DNA of 64,000 nucleotides from an uncultured Bacteroidota bacterium (lineage in GTDB: Bacteria > Bacteroidota > Bacteroidia > Chitinophagales > Chitinophagaceae), in assembly GCA_903887415.1 (NCBI GenBank), contig CAISPO010000029.1, positions 62,001 through 126,000 on the forward strand. Direction: 5' to 3'. Below, piece by piece: positions 61,707 through 64,000 of the stretch. Positions within the stretch are counted from its first letter, which is position 1; every line of letters starts with the position of its first letter. The notes beneath the pieces are model-generated. The model saw only the letters and a list, made by a program, of their open reading frames with translations, was not told where the DNA came from and ran no database searches. A program made the position numbers and the translations under genes.

Positions 61707-62000
61707 CTATTTATAGTTAGTTTGTTTTAATGTCTGCGCGTGATGTTTTGCGTCATCATTCAGAAATTGCCCGGCAATGGCGTGATGCCCGTGCGCAAGC
61801 AATGAACTATGTGCAGCTTTTTCGCGGTCGCCGGCCTGGTAGTGTTTTACCGCGTCGAGATTGTGCTTGGCGGCCTCGGTATGGTGGGCTGCCGCCTGTT
61901 CATGGTTTTCAATTGTCTTTTTCAGCGCCTCGCTGCTTGCCTGGCTTGGGTTGATCTTTTCTTCTTTCTCAACTTGCTTTTTATTCTTTTCTTTTTTCAT
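61707..62000 (-). CDS. His/Ala-rich small protein
   Basis: A 97-residue helical protein with 14 His residues (NHEQAAAHHTEAAKHNLDAVKHY, LAHGHHAIAGQFLNDDAKHH) and a basic N-terminus. The heptad-like spacing of His and Ala suggests a helical bundle that may bind metal. No family name; related small proteins are found in soil Bacteroidota. Confidence 0.65.
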   Translation of the reverse strand: MKKEKNKKQVEKEEKINPSQASSEALKKTIENHEQAAAHHTEAAKHNLDAVKHYQAGDREKAAHSSLLAHGHHAIAGQFLNDDAKHHAQTLKQTNYK

Positions 62001-62034
62001 ATTACCGTGTTTTACTCTTTATTAAAGGGATAAA

Positions 62035-62460
62035 TTATTTTTCAGAAATTGTACTTATTGCCCATTCTATTACCTGGAGGCACATAGCGATCGACAAAGC
62101 TTCGTGTTCTGGTGCATGAGAAATGGCGTTTGCTATTTCCTCCCTGCTTTTGCCTATAGCCACGTTTACCGGTAGTTCCGCTGGTATCACAGTTTGGTTC
62201 CGGTCATTGATAAGTTCCAGCCCGTTTTGCAGTTCAAAAGTAGCTCCGGTGCTTTTCTCAACTGTTTTCACCAGTTTATCAAGCCGCATAAACAAAAGTG
62301 CATTCATCACCTGCTTATGTTTCGGCCCTTCATCAACAATCTGCTCCATAGCCCATTTTCTGTCTGCCGGGTCTGCGATCATCAGATCAACCAGATCGTT
62401 CGGGTTTCCAACTAACTTTATGCCCTCTCCCCGGTGATCGTGAATTGTGTGTTGCTTCAT
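62035..62460 (-). CDS. unknown cytosolic protein
   Basis: A 141-residue protein, MKQHTIHDHRGEGIKLVGNPNDLVDLMIADP, with mostly helical sequence (ADRKWAMEQIVDEGPKHKQVMNALLFMRLDKLVKTVEKSTG) and no known motif. It precedes the His-rich gene in the same direction with 34 bases between, so the two may be one transcript. Confidence 0.65.
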   Translation of the reverse strand: MKQHTIHDHRGEGIKLVGNPNDLVDLMIADPADRKWAMEQIVDEGPKHKQVMNALLFMRLDKLVKTVEKSTGATFELQNGLELINDRNQTVIPAELPVNVAIGKSREEIANAISHAPEHEALSIAMCLQVIEWAISTISEK

Positions 62461-62490
62461 TTTTATTTTAGATTTTAATTTAGAATGAAA

Positions 62491-62592
62491 TTACTCCAGC
62501 TCTTGCCGGAATGCTTTTATGATGTCTCTCTGCCAATCAAGTATAACAACCATGCCCCGGTCGGCAATGCCTGTTGTGAATAAACGCTTCAT
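62491..62592 (-). CDS. possible 33-residue protein
   Basis: An ATG frame of 33 codons (MKRLFTTGIADRGMVVILDWQRDIIKAFRQELE) placed 30 bases upstream of the 62035-62460 gene in the same direction. The sequence is protein-like, with an amphipathic C-terminal helix. The remainder of the stretch 62461-62831 is AT-rich and holds the promoter of the next gene but no other feature I can see. Confidence 0.3.
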   Translation of the reverse strand: MKRLFTTGIADRGMVVILDWQRDIIKAFRQELE

Positions 62593-62779
62593 GCAATATA
62601 ATTAATTGAATACAATGCGCTATCCCTTCCCTGCTATGCGCTACATTTTCCGTAGGTAAGCGGCTTGGGCAGCTAGCTTTAACTTTTTATTAAAAATTAA
62701 CTAAAGTATTAGCTATTAATAGATAATGATACTTACTTAATCTTAAATATACCTGCCATTTTGAAGTTGCATCCGTTAT

Positions 62780-62811
62780 TTTGCCCCTTAAAGAGATAAA
62801 AGCTATCTTCG
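62780..62811 (+). promoter_or_regulatory. promoter of the NlpC/P60 gene
   Basis: TTTG (62780-62783), 20 nt, then TATCTTCG (62804-62811), one mismatch to TAnnTTTG. The ATG follows 20 bases later. Confidence 0.65.
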
Positions 62812-62831
62812 CAGGCCATTAAAAATGCTCA

Positions 62832-63587
62832 ATGCGAATACATATACTTTTTTTTACGGTAATATGCTTTCTGTTGAGTACTGTCCTGTCCGGCTGCCAC
62901 ACAAGCCATGAGGCAGTGGCACACAAAACATCTCGGCAGCCAAAATTCATTGATGATGTGTATATTAACGGGCATAACAAAAGTAATGCTACAGCAAATG
63001 CAATAGACCCAGCTAAACCAAAACCGAAAGCAAAAGCCGCCGAACCACCTGCTACTCATAAAGAGGAAGCAGACCAGTCTGAGGTATCTGTGCCCATGGA
63101 AAAATGCGCCATTGAGCCCATTTTCAAAAAAGAATCATTTACCGCCAAACAGGACAAAGAAGTAAAGAAGAAGTATGCAGATATGTTGGGCATAAAGCCA
63201 AAAGACATAACAAACAATACACTATACGAATTTATCGACGAGTGGTACGGAGCCAACTACCACCTGGGCGGCTGTAGCAGATCAGGTATAGATTGCTCTG
63301 GTTTTGCACAAAAGCTGTATGGAGAGGTTTATGGCGTCGATCTGTTGCGCACAGCCGTGGAGCAATATAAAAAGTGTAAACGGATCAAGCACTCAAAGGA
63401 TGCAGAAGAAGGTGACTTGGTGTTTTTCCACATACATAGCCGCCATATTACTCATGTAGGCATATACCTTGCCAATGACTTCTTTGTCCACGCCTCCACT
63501 TCCGGTGGTGTTATGATCAGCAACCTGAACGAGGACTACTGGCACAAATACTTCGCCGGCGCCGGCAGGGTACCTAAAGGCAGTTGA
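62832..63587 (+). CDS. NlpC/P60 family peptidoglycan hydrolase, lipoprotein
   Basis: A 251-residue lipoprotein: lipobox LSTVLSGC, a Lys/Pro/Ala-rich linker, then an NlpC/P60 (C40) domain from about residue 125. Catalytic Cys in GIDCSGFAQ, His in ITHVGIYL, third polar His in VHASTSGG. Predicted to cleave peptide stems of peptidoglycan at the outer or inner membrane. Confidence 0.92.
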   Translation: MRIHILFFTVICFLLSTVLSGCHTSHEAVAHKTSRQPKFIDDVYINGHNKSNATANAIDPAKPKPKAKAAEPPATHKEEADQSEVSVPMEKCAIEPIFKKESFTAKQDKEVKKKYADMLGIKPKDITNNTLYEFIDEWYGANYHLGGCSRSGIDCSGFAQKLYGEVYGVDLLRTAVEQYKKCKRIKHSKDAEEGDLVFFHIHSRHITHVGIYLANDFFVHASTSGGVMISNLNEDYWHKYFAGAGRVPKGS

Positions 63588-63639
63588 TAAATTAAAGATT
63601 AACGCAGTAGTATAAGCCAATTTAACCTCTGCCCCCCCA

Positions 63640-63672
63640 CATTTTAAAATCCTATAATCTAAAAATCCTGAT
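63640..63672. repeat. AATCC-type word repeat
   Basis: Copies of AAAATCC/TATAATC/AAAAATCC in the gap after the NlpC/P60 gene. A reversed-complement relative with AGGATT words is at 6511-6555. These are less regular (7-9 nt) than the strict heptamer arrays. Confidence 0.5.
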
Positions 63673-63700
63673 CAAGGCACGATTTTACCCTGTGTAAATT

Positions 63701-64000
63701 ATGGCCAGGTCTAAAGTACGCACCCTGTTAAGTGTTTTGGGTTTAATATTCGTTGCGATTTTTATTTCCGCAATAATCATAACAACATGGTTTTCATATA
63801 ATTACAAGAGTATATTAGCATCAAGGCTACCGGAAATGATCACCCGCTCAACAGATAGCATTTACCACATTTCTTTTAAGGACATTACGATAAGTTTCTG
63901 GGACCACAACATTACGCTTACGGATGTAAAACTTTGGCCGGATGAAAAGCAAGTAGCAAACCTAAGGTCGCAGCGTCGGTCAGTGCCCCCCACTTTATCT
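63701..64000 (+). CDS. N-terminal part of an AsmA-like membrane protein
   Basis: The ATG at 63701 opens a frame that runs past the window end (100 codons visible). One N-terminal membrane segment (LLSVLGLIFVAIFISAIIITTWF) is followed by LPEMITRSTDSIYHISFKDITISFWDHNITLTDVKLWPD. A short anchor then alternating strands describing layers of a long beta structure is typical of AsmA/DUF748-like lipid-transport proteins, which are usually much longer. The family call is tentative. Confidence 0.6.
   Translation, partial: MARSKVRTLLSVLGLIFVAIFISAIIITTWFSYNYKSILASRLPEMITRSTDSIYHISFKDITISFWDHNITLTDVKLWPDEKQVANLRSQRRSVPPTLS

Overview
The window reads as chromosomal DNA of a member of the Bacteroidota, most likely near Chitinophagaceae/Sphingobacteriia. 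The grounds are: promoters with the Bacteroidota form TTTG-N17..20-TAnnTTTG instead of the E. coli form (clearest at 43205, 50326, 62780 and 4493); no usable Shine-Dalgarno sequences before well-defined starts; many short secreted proteins with signal peptides ending in FAQ or SAQ; a fused MurF-alanine racemase; and families such as DUF6600, DUF922, DUF6572, DUF2061 and M56/BlaI pairs. Species cannot be assigned from the sequence alone.

Layout. 1-7.4 kb: two tandem paralogous secreted proteins (the first cut by the window edge), a patatin, hutI, two LTxxQ-type small secreted proteins and a DUF922 metalloprotease. 7.4-24 kb: mainly housekeeping genes: thiolase, CHAD, YceI, the EamA/IMPACT/queG run, the divergent pair ribD and prmC, two polytopic sugar-transferase-like proteins, fbaB, metF, a thioesterase, an MFS transporter, a DUF6600 protein and ribH. 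24-32 kb: a TPR protein, pdhA, recF, recR, dapF and prohibitin. 32-37 kb: poorly characterised genes (a possible ADP-ribosyltransferase-like protein, a class III adenylate cyclase, two antitoxin-like orphans). 37-41.7 kb: dnaX and the pyruvate dehydrogenase E2. 41.8-47.5 kb: an accessory conflict-type locus. 47.7-50.4 kb: a BlaI/M56 regulon. 50.8-51.3 kb: tRNA-Gly, a decayed tRNA-Leu copy and tRNA-Leu. 51.4-64 kb: ccmB, a YtxH/holin-type run, nadD, murF-alr, a frameshifted TetX-like monooxygenase, small unknown genes, an NlpC/P60 lipoprotein and a partial AsmA-like gene.

The two strongest leads for something undescribed are these. (1) Degenerate tandem arrays with a strict 7-nt period occur at a dozen or more places. 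They sit directly before start codons or directly after stop codons. They bracket fbaB, recR and dnaX on both sides, and they lie inside the reading frames of prmC and dnaX. They resemble in form the heptanucleotide STRR sequences of cyanobacteria. (2) The locus at 43.2-47.5 kb encodes a TIR-like protein whose C-terminus and the next protein's N-terminus share one short motif (EKIFNI..I..A.F), followed by a STAND NTPase with a membrane segment and coiled coil. This looks like effector-adaptor-NTPase signalling through a homotypic motif. The NTPase gene is broken by a one-base loss in an A tract and is truncated in its sensor part. A SLATT-like DUF4231 gene is divergently transcribed beside it.

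The BlaI/M56 unit is also unusual. The BlaR1-like peptidase is fused to an amidase_3 domain that seems to lack one catalytic Glu, and the blaI promoter carries two matching dyads placed exactly for autorepression.
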